64,000 nucleotides of DNA from Setoptus koraiensis (lineage: Eukaryota > Arthropoda), in contig CM106585.1 of assembly GCA_048013815.1 (NCBI GenBank), forward strand, positions 4,092,001 through 4,156,000, in the 5' to 3' direction. Shown here piece after piece: positions 39,481-52,222 of this stretch. Position 1 is the stretch's first letter; each line of letters starts with the position of its first letter. Below the pieces are notes generated by a model, which was not told where the DNA came from, searched no databases, and saw only the letters and a list, made by a program, of their open reading frames with translations. The position numbers and the translations under genes are program-made.

Positions 39481-40935
39481 AGTGAGGCGCGCGTCCCGCG
39501 CGATGAATGTGAGCAAAGAGTGACGCAACCAGGTAGTAACTTGATAAATAATGGCCACCGCTGGCCACACCGCTGGCCAGGTAACAGCTGAACGGTGTGT
39601 TAGCGGCAGATTAGCGCCACTGGCCAGTCTAGACAGTCAGCTGTTGTGCTGGCCGTCGAGTTTGGCTGGCCATCTATTTATATATAGATATATTGCAGCT
39701 ATGCGCCAGTTACGGTTAGCTTATTGGCCGCTGGTTGACAGCCACACTCACACATTGCTGGACACATTATAACATATTCTGTTGGTTGTGTGACGGTCGT
39801 CATTATCTCGTCATTGATGGCAAGCTGATGGCGCAATGATGAACAGCAACAACAAGCAGTTAGCTGCTCGCTGGGCATATTCTGACCAATGTCAACACGA
39901 GACACACACTGTCCACATTTGCGCACAGCGCGCACTGTTGGCCGTGCACACAAATGGGGCCCCATAACTTATAACTTGTAACCCTGTTATAACTCGGCCG
40001 CTCATAATCAATGGTCCGTGTAGCTGGTGGCTCAGGGCCGATGGCTGTTGGCACTTGTGGGCTGGCCGCCGGCTCTGCTGGCGCGCTCAAGCCCGAGTCG
40101 TTGCGACCGGCCGGCCCACGGCGCCGACAAACCACCGCTAAACAAGTGCGGACACATTGCGCTCGCCACAACGGTCACGGCGTCCTCGGCGGCCCCAGCG
40201 TCCTCAGCGGCCCCAATGGCCGCCACGGCCGTGCACCGGTCACAATGGCGTCTACAACCGAGCATCGGGGGCGTAGCAGTGCGGGCCGCACATAGCGCGC
40301 TCATAACTTACAAGTTATGGCGTGCGTATAGCGCGCGCGCGCACATGGCGCACGCGGCGCGTAATACGCGCTCACGGAGCGTGCATAACGGTCAATGCAA
40401 CTGCAACTTGATTTGAGGCCAACAACAACAACAACCGACCGATAATGCACAGCACTGCCAATGACAATGGCCACTGTCTGTGCCACACAACGCACAACAA
40501 CTGCCGCGGGACGGGCACAAGTGCAACTGTCGCGGGCACCGTCTGCGTGCGTGTCGCTGCAACAACAACAACGCGCCAAGACAGCCAAACAACACAAAGA
40601 AAACAAAACAGCGACACAACAATCTGGACACTGCCTGTGCCTGTGCGTGCGTGTGGGTGTGCGTCTCGGCGGGCCCCACGATTCGACGCGTCACACGTGC
40701 AGGCTTGCACACTTACCGAGCTGGCGAGTTGCGATACGCACCGCGATACACGATTTGCGTGTGCGCCGTGCGAGCACGCGCGACACAGCGAAGTGTGTGC
40801 GCGCGCCTCTGGCGCGCTAACAATTGCACAAGTCGCGCGCGTATATCGGTCGGCCCAACTGCAACTTGGTTTGCGGGCACCAACAACCGCTGCACCGTTG
40901 ACCGGGCAAAGCTAATCACGGCACGCTTGCCGCAA

Positions 40936-40965
40936 GGCGCCCGCCCGCCCGCCCGCCCGCCCGGC
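40936..40965. repeat. CCCG tetranucleotide repeat
   Basis: About six CCCG units. The minus strand reads GGGC repeats, able in principle to form a G-quadruplex. Confidence 0.9.
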
Positions 40966-41754
40966 CAGCCAGCCAGTGCGTTGGCCGGTGCCGATGGGGC
41001 GCCCGAACGGTCGGAGCGGTCCAGCGGCCGTTCGGGCCGGCAGGGTCGGGCCGGCAATGGCGAGTAGCGTCGACGGTGCAACTTTGATTCGAACGCATTA
41101 GCCTGATTTGAACAAAGCAGCACACGCGTATGCGGGCGCCCGATGACGGCCGCCTGTCAGACGGCCACTGTCCGAGGGCCGCTGTCCGACGGGCGCGCTG
41201 GCAGCATTGATTTCGTGCAGCCGTCTGCTATGTTGCACAGCGGCAACATTGGGCCGGCATCATCATTATTTAGCGCCCCACTCTCGAATAGCTGCCCGAC
41301 GTCCGACTCGCCCGACGGCTGGCTGGCTCGACGGCCCAAAGGGCTGCTAATGAACGGGCCGGCGGTGCAAATGAGCGACGGCCGCGCGAGTGGCCAGGCT
41401 GCCGGCGAGCAGTAGCCGCCTCAACAATACTAATCCGCTCCGCTCGGCCCGCGCGACTGATCTAGTTATCGGTGCCCTCGGCCGCCAGCGGGGCCCCTAT
41501 GGCCGCCATTATTACTTGAGAGCGTCAATCAGACTGGTGCGTCTGAAGTGAGCTCGCCAGCTCGCTGTCGCGCCACAGCGCCAACAACGGCGACAGCGGC
41601 AACAACGGCAACGCCAACAGCGCTGGCAAGCTCGCTGATGGCCAGTGGGGCGCTCCTTGCAGCGTTGCCCGAGCTGAGGGCTGGTGGCGCGCCGCTGGCC
41701 AGCGGTCACTCGCAACTCGCTACTTAGCGCGCGCCCGCTCGCCAGACCCACCAG

Positions 41755-41835
41755 ACCAGTGCGACCAGCCAGCCAGCCAGCCAGACTGACCAGACCAGTG
41801 CGACCAGCCAGACTGACCAGACCAGAGCGGCCAGG
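41755..41835. repeat. CCAGACCAGTGCGACCAG minisatellite
   Basis: Interspersed CCAGCCAG, CTGACCAGACCAG and GTGCGACCAG units. Confidence 0.8.
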
Positions 41836-42089
41836 GCAGCAAGACGCCCACGCACAGTGGCCAAAGATGGCAAACTGGGGCCAGCGGCGAACGTGCACAG
41901 TGGAGTGGATCAATTAGTCAGCACTACAAACAAGTATGGCGGCAACAGCAACAACAATTAATATGCTCCTCATATGTATATATTCACATCTAGATGTAGA
42001 TTCGCCCATGATAATCTGCAAATCTCCGGCAGCTAATGGTGCAACTTGTTATTTGGGCGCTCTTTAAGGCTCCATTTGGCCAACTTGCC

Positions 42090-42330
42090 AGCCAATATAT
42101 TCGCCAATATATTCGGGGGGCCCTTGTTAGTTAGCGTACATATCGGGCCGCATATTAGGCGCATATCGTGCACTGGGCGCATATCGTATATTGGGTCGCG
42201 TATTGGACCGTATATGGGGCCGTATATGGGCCGGCCGGTCGTATCGCATGTTCGCGGGCCTGGTATAATGCGTGTAATGGGCTTTATATTGGCCAATATA
42301 TTCGCGGGTCGTATATTGGTGTCGGGCAGC
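42090..42330. repeat. degenerate ATATTGG/GTATATGGGGCC cluster
   Basis: Many copies of ATATTCG, GTATATGGGGCC and CCAATATATTCG spread over 240 bp, including inverted pairs. Confidence 0.7.
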
Positions 42331-42724
42331 GGGGCAAAGTTGTTAGTGCGCTGCAACACACAGCATAGGTGGCAGCGCTGGGCTGTTGCGCTGTTGGGGC
42401 CCGGCCGAGCGAGCGCTGGCAACATTGAAATGCGCCGCCACGCCAACAACTTTGCCCAATTGCTACCTTGGCAATCATCAATGGCTGGTCCGGCAGCCCG
42501 GCCGGCCAGCTAACTACCATCGGCTAAAACTAACCCGTCGCCGCCATCATCATAAGTATAATAACTATTAGTATTCATGGCGAGCGCGTGAAGCCAGCAC
42601 GCGCAGTCTAGACAGAGCCAGTTTAGACAACGTGACGCGCTCTAGATATAATAATAATTTGTTTGGTGTCTTGGCCGGCGCGCGCGCGCTGCCGTTGCCT
42701 CCAATGTGCAGTTGCTCATAAATC

Positions 42725-42752
42725 GACGGCGACGACGACGACGACGACGACG
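42725..42752. repeat. ACG trinucleotide repeat
   Basis: Pure CGA/ACG triplets. Confidence 0.9.
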
Positions 42753-43249
42753 TCAGGAGTACTGTTTCTCGCCATTGTTTGCCTCTCTCTCTCGGTCTCT
42801 GTCTCTCTTTGCGTCACTCTGATTGTCGAGTGTTCCCTCCTTGGCAAGTCTCTCTTGGCAAGCTCACAATGGCAAGCTCAGAGTGGCAAGCCAGCAGTAG
42901 TGGCATAGTAGGCTACTACTATGGCCACTCAGCTAGTTAGCTGGTTAGCTAGTTAGCTGGCTGAGTAGCTCGTGTCGTTCAATTGGTACAGCAAGTCGGC
43001 GGCCTATTCAGGCAACGGCTCGGCGGCTTGGGCCCGCTAATAATCGGTGCCCTTATTATGGCTTATCGCGCAACTACTACTGCGGCGCCCTGTTAAGCCG
43101 CCGAATACTTAGACTTGGCCCGCGGGCCCGCGCCTCGCCAAGCCATGTCTAAAATTGGGCACGACTCAGCCATCATCATCTCGATTGCTTCACATCCACG
43201 GCCGCGGCCGCGGCCAATGTAACCTAGTGGCGCAGGACAACGACGACCA

Positions 43250-43366
43250 TGATGGTAATAATAATAGTAATAGTAATAATAATAATGGTGATAATAATAA
43301 TAGTAATAATAATAATAGTAATAACAATAATAATAATAATAACAATAACAATACCAATAAGTAATA
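43250..43366. repeat. AAT trinucleotide repeat
   Basis: AATAATAGT and AATAAC variants, an AT-rich island inside the GC-rich tract. Confidence 0.95.
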
Positions 43367-43454
43367 ACAACGGTCCAACTCGCCCGGTCCAACGGGCCAA
43401 CAAATGAGCCGGCCCACTCTGGATAATACTCTGAATAAATGGCGATCGGGGCCC

Positions 43455-43528
43455 ATGTTGTTGCTGTTGTCGCTGTTGTTGGCGCTGGCGCTGTTGTTGT
43501 TGCTGCTGCTGCTGTTGCCGCTGTTGGC
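43455..43528. repeat. GTT/GCT trinucleotide repeat
   Basis: TGTTGCTGTTGTCGCTG-type mixed triplets. Confidence 0.85.
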
Positions 43529-46500
43529 CACTTAGCCAGTGGCCAATGATGAATAATGAATCTTGCACTCACAATCACACTTTCTTCGACATCCACATGC
43601 ACCGCTCACATCCATCTTTGGTCTATCGCTGGTCACCTTTCCATTGGTGGGGGCACCCGTCAGCTACTTAAGTGAGAGCTGTCTGAGCGCGACCTTGTTT
43701 GGTGGTTTGCCACTTGTCCATTTGTCTTTATCCGTTTGCTTATCGCTCGCCTGCCAATACGCAATGAGCGGCCATTCGCATTGGCCCGTGCCCGGTTACG
43801 CTCAGGTGACGCAGATAAAAAGATGGACAGGTGCCCGCTAATGCAACCGATGGCACCAGAAAGAAAAACAAAAAACGAACGCGCCGGCCGCAACGACAGC
43901 ACGACAACAACAGCGACAACACAAATGCAATTGCGAGATGCTAATGGCTCTGTCCAAATGTTGTGTCATAACCATTAATTGTGCACACGGGTGCGCGATG
44001 GCCGCGCGCCCGAACCGCTTGTGCATGAAACGGCCAGGCGACAAGCTCGCCCGTTCTTGTACCCGAACCGCATGATAGCGGCGCCACTGTGTACCCGGAG
44101 CCGCATAATAGCGGCGCCGCTGTGTAGCCCGCGCATCGCAGCGGCCAAACTCATCGTTCGGGTGTTTCATCATTTCTATTTTTATTCCGATGAGGGCTAA
44201 TTGAAATAACAGGCCAACCGTGCCCCGTTTTGGGCCCGCTTATTGCAAGTTGCTCAGCTCCGAAAGATCGAGTCTCGGCGTATTTTTAAAATACTATTTT
44301 AGCGGCTTTTGAATTTGCCCGCCCCCTGATAATGTATCAGTGTGCTGCGGAACTGTGTTTTTGAGGTCAGCAACATAAATGCACGGCGCTTCACTGATTC
44401 AGCGCAAAAGGGGCCCAGTTCGGGACACCGCCTGCAGAATAACTCACTTGAAAACATGCCAGCAGTGCAGTTGCTTATCTTGCCAGTCAGACACGCATTA
44501 TTGAAGCAAAAGGGAAATGGCAAAAAATTGAAACTCGAACCCGATTGGGCCCAAGGCCGGGCTTGCAGCCGGCGCTCGAGTTGCGCCGCATACCCGACAG
44601 GCCGGCCGAAGGGCTGGCCCGCTGTGAAACGGCACCGACTCGCACTGAGACACATCGCACACGGGCCACACCGGGCCGGCCATCACGGCTGCAGCGACGA
44701 GCTGGCCGATAAGACTCGACTCTTATGGGCCCGCTCGCCGGGGCCCACAAGACTTATTACGAAACAAAAGGCGCGCCTGTCGGCCGACTCTCGTTGGCCC
44801 CTCGATCGCTGGCGCATTCTTTTATCAGCGACAGAGGCCGAGCGAGCAACCATTGTGTGGCCAATTTTAAAATTGGGCGCTTGCGTGGGAGGTTTCTCTA
44901 AGCGAATTCTCGACGTCGTCTCGGCCCGTCGCTAAAATAGGTGCCAGTCAAACGGGCCGCGCTTTATGCAATCGCGCTCTTTGCTCCACGGGCCCGCTCA
45001 TGCGACTTGTCGGGCTTGCCGTGCAGCCGTGTGCCACTCGGGCCGGCCGGCCGCCCGGCCGGCAGCGTCTTCGCCAGCCCGATAGTGCACTGTATCTATC
45101 TGTATGAACCGGGCGGCCCCCTTGTTATCTGGCGCCCATCACGCGCTGTTTGCGCGTCTTGCCGGAGCCAGTGGGGCCCCGATGTGGGCCCCAATAAAAC
45201 CGATGCCTGCCATTAGCATTCAGTGTGTGCACGCTCAGCATGTCATGTTGTTTGCCGTTAAGCAAACAGCAGATTATTCAATCGGCGTGAGTGTGTGTGT
45301 TTGCACTTGCGAGAAAATCTCTCTCTGTCTGTGTTGCTTTCTCGGGCCAATTGTGTCATGTCCGCTGGCTCGTGCAAACACGCAAACACCCTACTGGCCG
45401 GCACTGGCGCGGCTTGCCGGGGATACAGCGGTGCCGCCGCTACCCGATATCGCACCGTTTCGGGCGCCAGTTGCGACTTGTCAGTAATTATGAAATCAAA
45501 ACGATATGTGTGGTGTTGCTGGCGGTTTACTTACGCACCATTACAAGCGGTTGAGTGCGTGTACATGGTCGAGTGGTCGGCAGGCCAGTTGGGATTAGTT
45601 AGCCGCTGGTTGGGGCCAGCGGCGCCCCTCTGGCCGGGCCCGGGCCCGACCTAACTGGGCCCGACCGGCCGACGCAGAGCGGCGCTCGAGCTGGGAGCCA
45701 TCATCGTGCCGTTATCGCCGGCATAACGGTCATCATAACGCGCGGGCCCAGTCGGGCGCCCTTGGCCGTTTGTGGGCACGCGCTCGCTCGCTCGCCCGCC
45801 ATTGTTACGCGGCGACGTTAGCTGGCTTCGCGACGCGGCCGGCCGCCAACGACAGCTCGGCTGTCGCACTATTTAGCGCGAGCTATTTGCGAGCCGGGGG
45901 GCCTTGAGTTTTGCAGTTCAAGCGGCCGTTATGTTATAATAAAATGTACATTTAAAAACTAACAATGTTTCCCTAACGCGCGCGCACACTGCGACACTGT
46001 CGGCGACTCGCTCGCGGCCCCCGCCCCCGCTCTCCCAACTTGCCAGCGCGCGGGCTCATAATGGAGGCCCGCGCGCTGGCAAGGCCGCAGTTAATAGAAA
46101 CAATAATCTGCGACGCAGCGACAGCAAAGCACTATCGAAGGTAATAACGGTTGCAATTTGTTTAAGTATTATTACTTAACTCCAAATGAGCGGCGCGCTG
46201 CAAGCTGTACACACATTATACGACCAATTGAGTGGGGCGCCGTCGCTCGTCTGCGGGCCGTTGCGGCGCCACAACTTGCGCGTGGCGATTGGCGGGCCGC
46301 ACACGAGCGCGAATGGGGAGCGGCGGCAAGTGTTGCCAGTTGGAGTGTGCCGAGTTGTATCGAGCGCTCGGAGCGAGCCAGGGGCCCCAAAGTGGCAAGG
46401 GTAAGACGCCATCTCTTAGCGGGCGCGAGCGGCGCATAGCGGCCGAAACGAAATCACATATAGGACAGTGAGTGTTGAGCGCGTCGTCATATCGTTCGCT

Positions 46501-47555
46501 GGCGAGACACGTTATAAATCCATGGTCAACAGCGGCCGCAACAACGGCGACACCGACGCCGCCGACAAGAATCGAAAGCAGCCAGCAACGAAACGTGAAC
46601 AGTTATGTTATCTGGGCCGCGGATCTCAATGGCCCGAGCGCGCACAATTGGCCGCCCGACAGCGACGCTCGAGCACGGCGAGCGGGCGAGCGGTAGACGC
46701 AGAGCGGGCGACCGGGCTCCCCCTGTCGCGGAGCGCGCAGGCAGAGCGGCGAGGGAGAGCGACGGGCGGAGCGGACAAACGAGCTGCGGAGAGCGATGCA
46801 AAAGAGGAATAAGAATGAGGAGCCATTCAGCGCAACAACAACAATAGATAGGACACTTGTGTGCGGGGCGACAATAATGATCAGGATCCGCCGACGGGCG
46901 CCCCCGCCAAGACACCGACGCCAGGGGACGCGGCAAGCGCACACGCGCTGTATAGCGGGCGTATATTGGCACGGGCTGGATTGCTTACGCACGCTCGCAC
47001 ACGTAGCGCCGGCACGTAAGCAATCCGTAGCGCCGGCAATAAATTCAATTTAGCTTCACCGAGACCCAAATTCACTTGCTCGCTATATAATGCGTATATG
47101 CGCTGTGCGCACCGTGTCACTACGGGGGCCGGGGCGCGGACGGCTGGCACGTGAAATTGACGTGCTCCGTTGGCCGCCGCTGCCGGCTCAATTGGTCCCA
47201 TGATGCGGCCCCGCACCGCTGCGGATTGACGGCCGTTGCAGGGCGCCGCGTTAGCAATTGTGGCCAATCGGTCAGTCGTGGGTGTGTGTGTGTGTGCGGT
47301 TAGTTAACGGCAAACAACAATTTATGTCCCAATGATTTATAAATGGCTGGTATGGGCACGTTCGCGCCCCCGATCCGCTGGCGCGACACCCACGCATTCG
47401 GTGTATTTATTTGCAGTGATGAATACGGCCAGCGCGTGGCCAAAAAATGCCATCGTCAAACAATCACGCCATCAGTGTATCAGTGCCGCGGCCGGCGTAA
47501 AGCGGCCCGTATCGGCGTCGCCGTAACTGTCCTTGCTGGCGAGTCGCCCGTGACG

Positions 47556-47603
47556 ATCGCAGTCGACAAATGGCCAGCAATCGCAGTCGACAAATGGCCA
47601 GCA
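47556..47603. repeat. perfect 24-bp tandem duplication
   Basis: 47556-47579 and 47580-47603 are identical (start ATCGCAGTCGAC, end GGCCAGCA). Confidence 0.95.
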
Positions 47604-49033
47604 AGCGCGCATGCAAATGCGCCTGCACCGATGGCCAAATAATTTGAATATATGCGAACGCGGCCAAAAGTGGATCGCAATCAAGCCGGCGATGCCCGCG
47701 AGAGCCCCGTTTGTGCGCTGTTTCGGGCGCTGTTTTGTGCGCTGTTTTGTGCCGATTCTTCGGCCAAACCCAATCATCCTCTCTGATCGAAATTCGCCTT
47801 GATGATCCATTGTGATCATTGGCGAAGCGCACAGTTTCGACAGCCAACTGAGCGATGAAAATATAAATGCGCCCCCTTCATGCGATGCGATTACCGTGGG
47901 GGCGTTGTCTGCAAGTCGAGATTTCGCACTTCGAGATTAAGCGCTGTCGAGATTTTGCACTAACGTCGTTCCATGCGCCGAAATGGGGCACTGGCGAGAT
48001 TTTGTGCATTGTCGACATTGCGAGCCGGAGCCGGCGACGGCGCTTTTTACACTGTGGCGCGCCTAATCTGTGATTGTCAGACGCTTGTTTATACACACAT
48101 TTCGGCGGGCTTCGCTCACTCAACTCAGCCAGGCCGCTGGTGTGTGCGCCAAGCCGAAACGGCGGGCCCCAGAAACGGTTTGGCGCGGGCATAATGCAAA
48201 ACAGCATAATGCACAAACAATGCGCAACAATAACTCTCGACTGCAACAGACTGGCCAAGCAGAAACTAATGACATCATCATTTCGCCAATTTGGCTAGTT
48301 AGCTGCAGTGTCTGTGTGTACTGCTGGTGTGCTTTGTGTGGCTCATACTTTGTGGGGCTGGTGTCGCGGGCCGCCGGCTGGCCGGCAAGCGCGTGCCGGG
48401 CCGGCCCGGCCCAGACGGGCGCGTTGCGAGCAGAATACAAAATACAACAACAAACCCAAGCTGCGTGTCACGGCAATCAGAGCTGGCGCAAACGTTGCCA
48501 CGGGTCTCGCGGCGCGCCAGCAGCCACTTGATTTTGGCCGGGCGACACGCGCCGGCCCAAACGGGCTCGCTCGGGGGAGTGTGTGAATCTCATTACTTTA
48601 TTGTTATGATGTCGACTTGCGTCGACTTGTCACCGTCACCGGAATAGCCGCAGCTCGGGCCGGCCATCTTTTGGCGGCCAGTGGCCAGCTCGCTGTCAGC
48701 GGACAGACAGTGTGTCGCAGCGCTCGCCAGCGATTGTTCGAGCGAGCGCTACTCCAACGTGATAGAATCGAGCGACAAGTTGCTGTCGGCGGGCCGCCGA
48801 CTCGCGCAACGGGCACCGGCCCATTGTGCGCCGCTAATAGTGGCCGGCGATCCGCTGGCGCCACCGATTCGGACTGTGGGCCCGTGGAGGGGGCCCCAAT
48901 CGTTAGTGCGGAATCGTCAGCACGCTTTTTGTTGCGGCTGCTGTCGTTGTGTGTGTGTCTTTGTCATTTCCTTTTGTCTTTCCATCGCCTGTGCGCGCCT
49001 TTGTCCCCGCCATCGCTTTTGTCTTTTTTGCCA

Positions 49034-49080
49034 CGAGCTGGCACGCGCTGCCGCGAGCCGCCGCGAGCCGCCGCGAGCCG
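49034..49080. repeat. 10-bp minisatellite CCGCGAGCCG
   Basis: Three to four units. Confidence 0.85.
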
Positions 49081-50994
49081 CTGGAGCCGCACCATTATAA
49101 CGGCCGCACCATGCATCACCGTGCACCATAGAGCGCGCCACGGATCATGGAGCGGCGCGGACCATGGCGGAGCGGCCGCCAGAGATCAGCGACACAACAA
49201 TGCGACATTGCGCACCGCTGGGCCCGCCCGAACACCCGAACGGCGTGCCCAGCGCGCCAAAGCGAGCCGACTCGCCAGCAAATGGGCCACTGGCTGCTTC
49301 GGCGGGCCCCATTGTCGGCCTCATTACTTACACTTGCTTCGGTGGCCACTGATAACAGTCGGTCGGGCTGGCTGGCTGGCGCGGTTGGCGAGGCTGGCGC
49401 GCGATGGGGCCCCACAGCTGATCGCGGCCCACTGCGTTATGGGATCGGCCGCTGGTGGCGCTAATGCGAGTGAGATGCAAGCGGTCGGCTCGTTGGCAGC
49501 CGCCAGCGCCGACCGTTGGCCAACGGTGCTGCGTATTGAGCTCATTGAGCCGTATTCCGGCAATGACATAAGCAGCAGCGGCGGCGGCTGTAACCAGCCA
49601 CGGGCGGCTTTGGGCGGCCGCTGGCAGCTAGCGACAACGCGCGCCGAGCCCCGCGAATGACCCAACAATGAATAAATGAATGAATGATCAAACAAGATAA
49701 ATGATTGATTGGCCGCTGCCAGCGCAAGATCACATAACATAACCAACAAAATATTACAACTGCCACTACATGACGGCGCCGGCAATCGCGCCGGCCTCGC
49801 TACTTTGGGCGCCATATATACGCGCTGTGGGCCACATAGATGGGCTGTGGGCCCCATATATGGGCTATATGGGCCCATTGTCTATGTGCGCCCCCGTGTA
49901 GCACACAGCGGACAAGACACTGGCGGCAGCAAAGTATAGTTATGTGTTATGTAGATGGCGGTGCGGCGCGTCTTCCGCTCTAGCTGGGGCCCCGTGGCCC
50001 GTTCGCTTCTCTGGCTTTGCGCTTCTTCGCCTGTTCGCTTCTTTGACTGGGGCCCCTTCGCTTGTGCGCTTGTTCGCGACGCAACTGCAACTCGGCGGCT
50101 TCAATTTCACTCTGACACTGTGTTCGCGCTCTATTGGCGCCATTACGGCGCCGGTTTACGTGTTGGCTGGCTGGCTCGCCCGGCCCCATTGTGGCTCGTT
50201 GTGGCTCGTTGGCGAGCTATCGCTATTTGGCTGGCGCTGCTTATTACGATGCGCGCCAGCCGTCGTCGCAAATGAACTCGGCACACACACACACATTCGA
50301 TTGGGGCCCCATTCTTATGCAATCTATTCTTAACGCAATCTATTCCTCTCACTCACTGGTTAGAGGCTCGCTGGTCGCCAGGCTCTAACCGGCGCTCTGT
50401 TTGCCAGTCGGCCGCCAGCCAGCCGTACGTGGGCCCGGCCTAGCCAACCAGCCAGCCAGTCAGCCTAAAACAGACGAGCGACCGTGATGATGATGGTGAT
50501 GATGACGACGGCCATGACGATGAAAACCACATTAGCTAATGGTAAACAGATAGACAGCTTACCCGAGTGTGTGCGTGTGTGTGTGTGCAGTCATTTTTGT
50601 TGTTTGCCCGTGTGAAAGTACCTGATACGGTTGTTTACCTTGTTAGGATTGGCTGCTCGTGGCTGCTCGTGGTCGTGAGTTGGCCTTTTTTGCGCGCCAC
50701 TTCTGGCCACTCTCACTTCTGCGGGCGATTCTTGCGCCGCGGCTCGCTTGCCAGCGCGTTTTGTTTATATCCAAAGAATGCCCAAAGTTGGGCCAGCTCA
50801 CTCTGGATATTCCTTGGATATTCTTGCGGGCCCCAGCGGCCCAATATCCAAATATTGGACATTGGGCCCATTGGCTGCAAATATGAGCCGCACAGACATT
50901 GCGCCGCCAGTGTTATTGGCTGCGGTGTGCGGTTGCGTCTTGCTGCTGCCATTCAGCGCGCCACGATCGAATGGGGCCCCAACGAAGCGGCGCC

Positions 50995-51050
50995 CCGTTC
51001 GAGTGGCCAACGAGCGGCCAACGAGCGGCCAACGAGCGGCCAACGAGCGA
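50995..51050. repeat. 11-bp minisatellite GAGCGGCCAAC
   Basis: About five contiguous units. Confidence 0.9.
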
Positions 51051-51283
51051 CAGTGCAATCGGAGCCATTTGCGCACACGGACCCCATGTTTGTGCCAATG
51101 TTACACTGGCAACAACAACCACTGTATATCTGTTGTATTTTATAATATTATTCTCGCTCTACGATTGAATTGGCGGGCTTGATGTATTCAGGTGGACATT
51201 ATTTAAGCATTATTGGGCTCCGTGGGCCACTGTGTGCGTGCGTGTTCGGCCTGCACGAATGGGGCCCCAGCGCGCACAGTGCT

Positions 51284-51386
51284 GGCGTGTATCGGCGTGT
51301 ATCGGCGTGTATCGGCGCGTATTGGCGCGTATTGGCGCGTATTGGCGCGTGTTGGCGCGTGTTGGCGCGTATTGGCGCGTATTGGG
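51284..51386. repeat. 10-bp array GGCGCGTATT
   Basis: About ten contiguous 10-bp units drifting from GGCGTGTATC to GGCGCGTATT and GGCGCGTGTT. Confidence 0.95.
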
Positions 51387-51609
51387 GTGGCGCGGCTTGG
51401 CGCATACACGCCAATATAACACAATAAATTGTGTGCCGTTGGTCGCTCGCCACTTGTCATGTGCCTGGCCCCGTGTCGATTGGTGAGCGAGCGAGCGAGC
51501 TAGCGAGAGAGCGAGCGCCCAACAAATTCACTTGAGCTCGTGCCGTTCCCTTTTGGCCCCTTTGGCCGGGGCGCGCACACCGTTGCCTGCATAGGCACAC
51601 TGGCCAGGC

Positions 51610-51642
51610 TGGCACGTTTGCACGTACGCTTGCACGTACGCT
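51610..51642. repeat. 12-bp tandem GCTTGCACGTAC
   Basis: Two copies with a related left neighbour. Confidence 0.8.
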
Positions 51643-52178
51643 GGCAAGTTTGCCAACGACAAAGCTCAGACAAACACATCATTATATAATATATTTGATC
51701 ATCGCACACAAAGATCGCTTTCGCGCAAGCAAACAGCCAGCCTCGCGCCTAGACCAAGATGCCGTTGGCCGGCGCGCAACGACCCTATGCGCCCGCAACT
51801 GGGTACACAAGTCGCCACATAACGCCGCCGCTACACAATGGCGCGCCTTACGGGCCAACGGCGACCAGTGGCCACCATTGGCGCCCGTGGATGGCCGACG
51901 GCACGAATGCAAATTCTTTGTCCACTGGCCCGTCTATTGAGTTTGCGTTTCTTGTCGCGGCGGCCTCTTCACTGTCACTGTTCATCAGCGCCCATCAGCT
52001 GTGTGGGCCCCAGTGTACCCAGAGCCAGAGTGCATACGGTGTGTGAGCGGTGGTGCAAGCAAGAAATGGCTGGCTGCAGTTCAATTATGGCCACTTTCGA
52101 TATCGGCCCAAACTGGCGGCCCCGGCGTGCATCGGCGCGTCTATTACCTGGCCGAGCGAGCTGCGCCAAGCCGCTGGC

Positions 52179-52222
52179 CCATCGGCCCATCGGCCCGTTG
52201 GCCCGTTGGCCCGTTGGCCGGC
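52179..52222. repeat. 8-bp minisatellite GCCCGTTG
   Basis: Five units of GCCCATCG and GCCCGTTG. Confidence 0.85.

Noticed and set aside
38582..39568. 328-codon minus-strand ORF with long valine and Cys/Trp runs
   Set aside because: Created by the AAC trinucleotide repeat read in one frame; other frames give poly-Leu and poly-Cys.
41070..41110. Possible tRNA T-arm (TTCGAATC on the minus strand)
   Set aside because: The flanking bases do not form a 5-bp T stem, and no acceptor stem or anticodon arm can be drawn.
48617..49660. 347-codon plus-strand ORF in the desert
   Set aside because: Arg/Ala/Gly-rich with no domain. It overlaps other long ORFs on both strands, as expected in GC-rich DNA with few stops.
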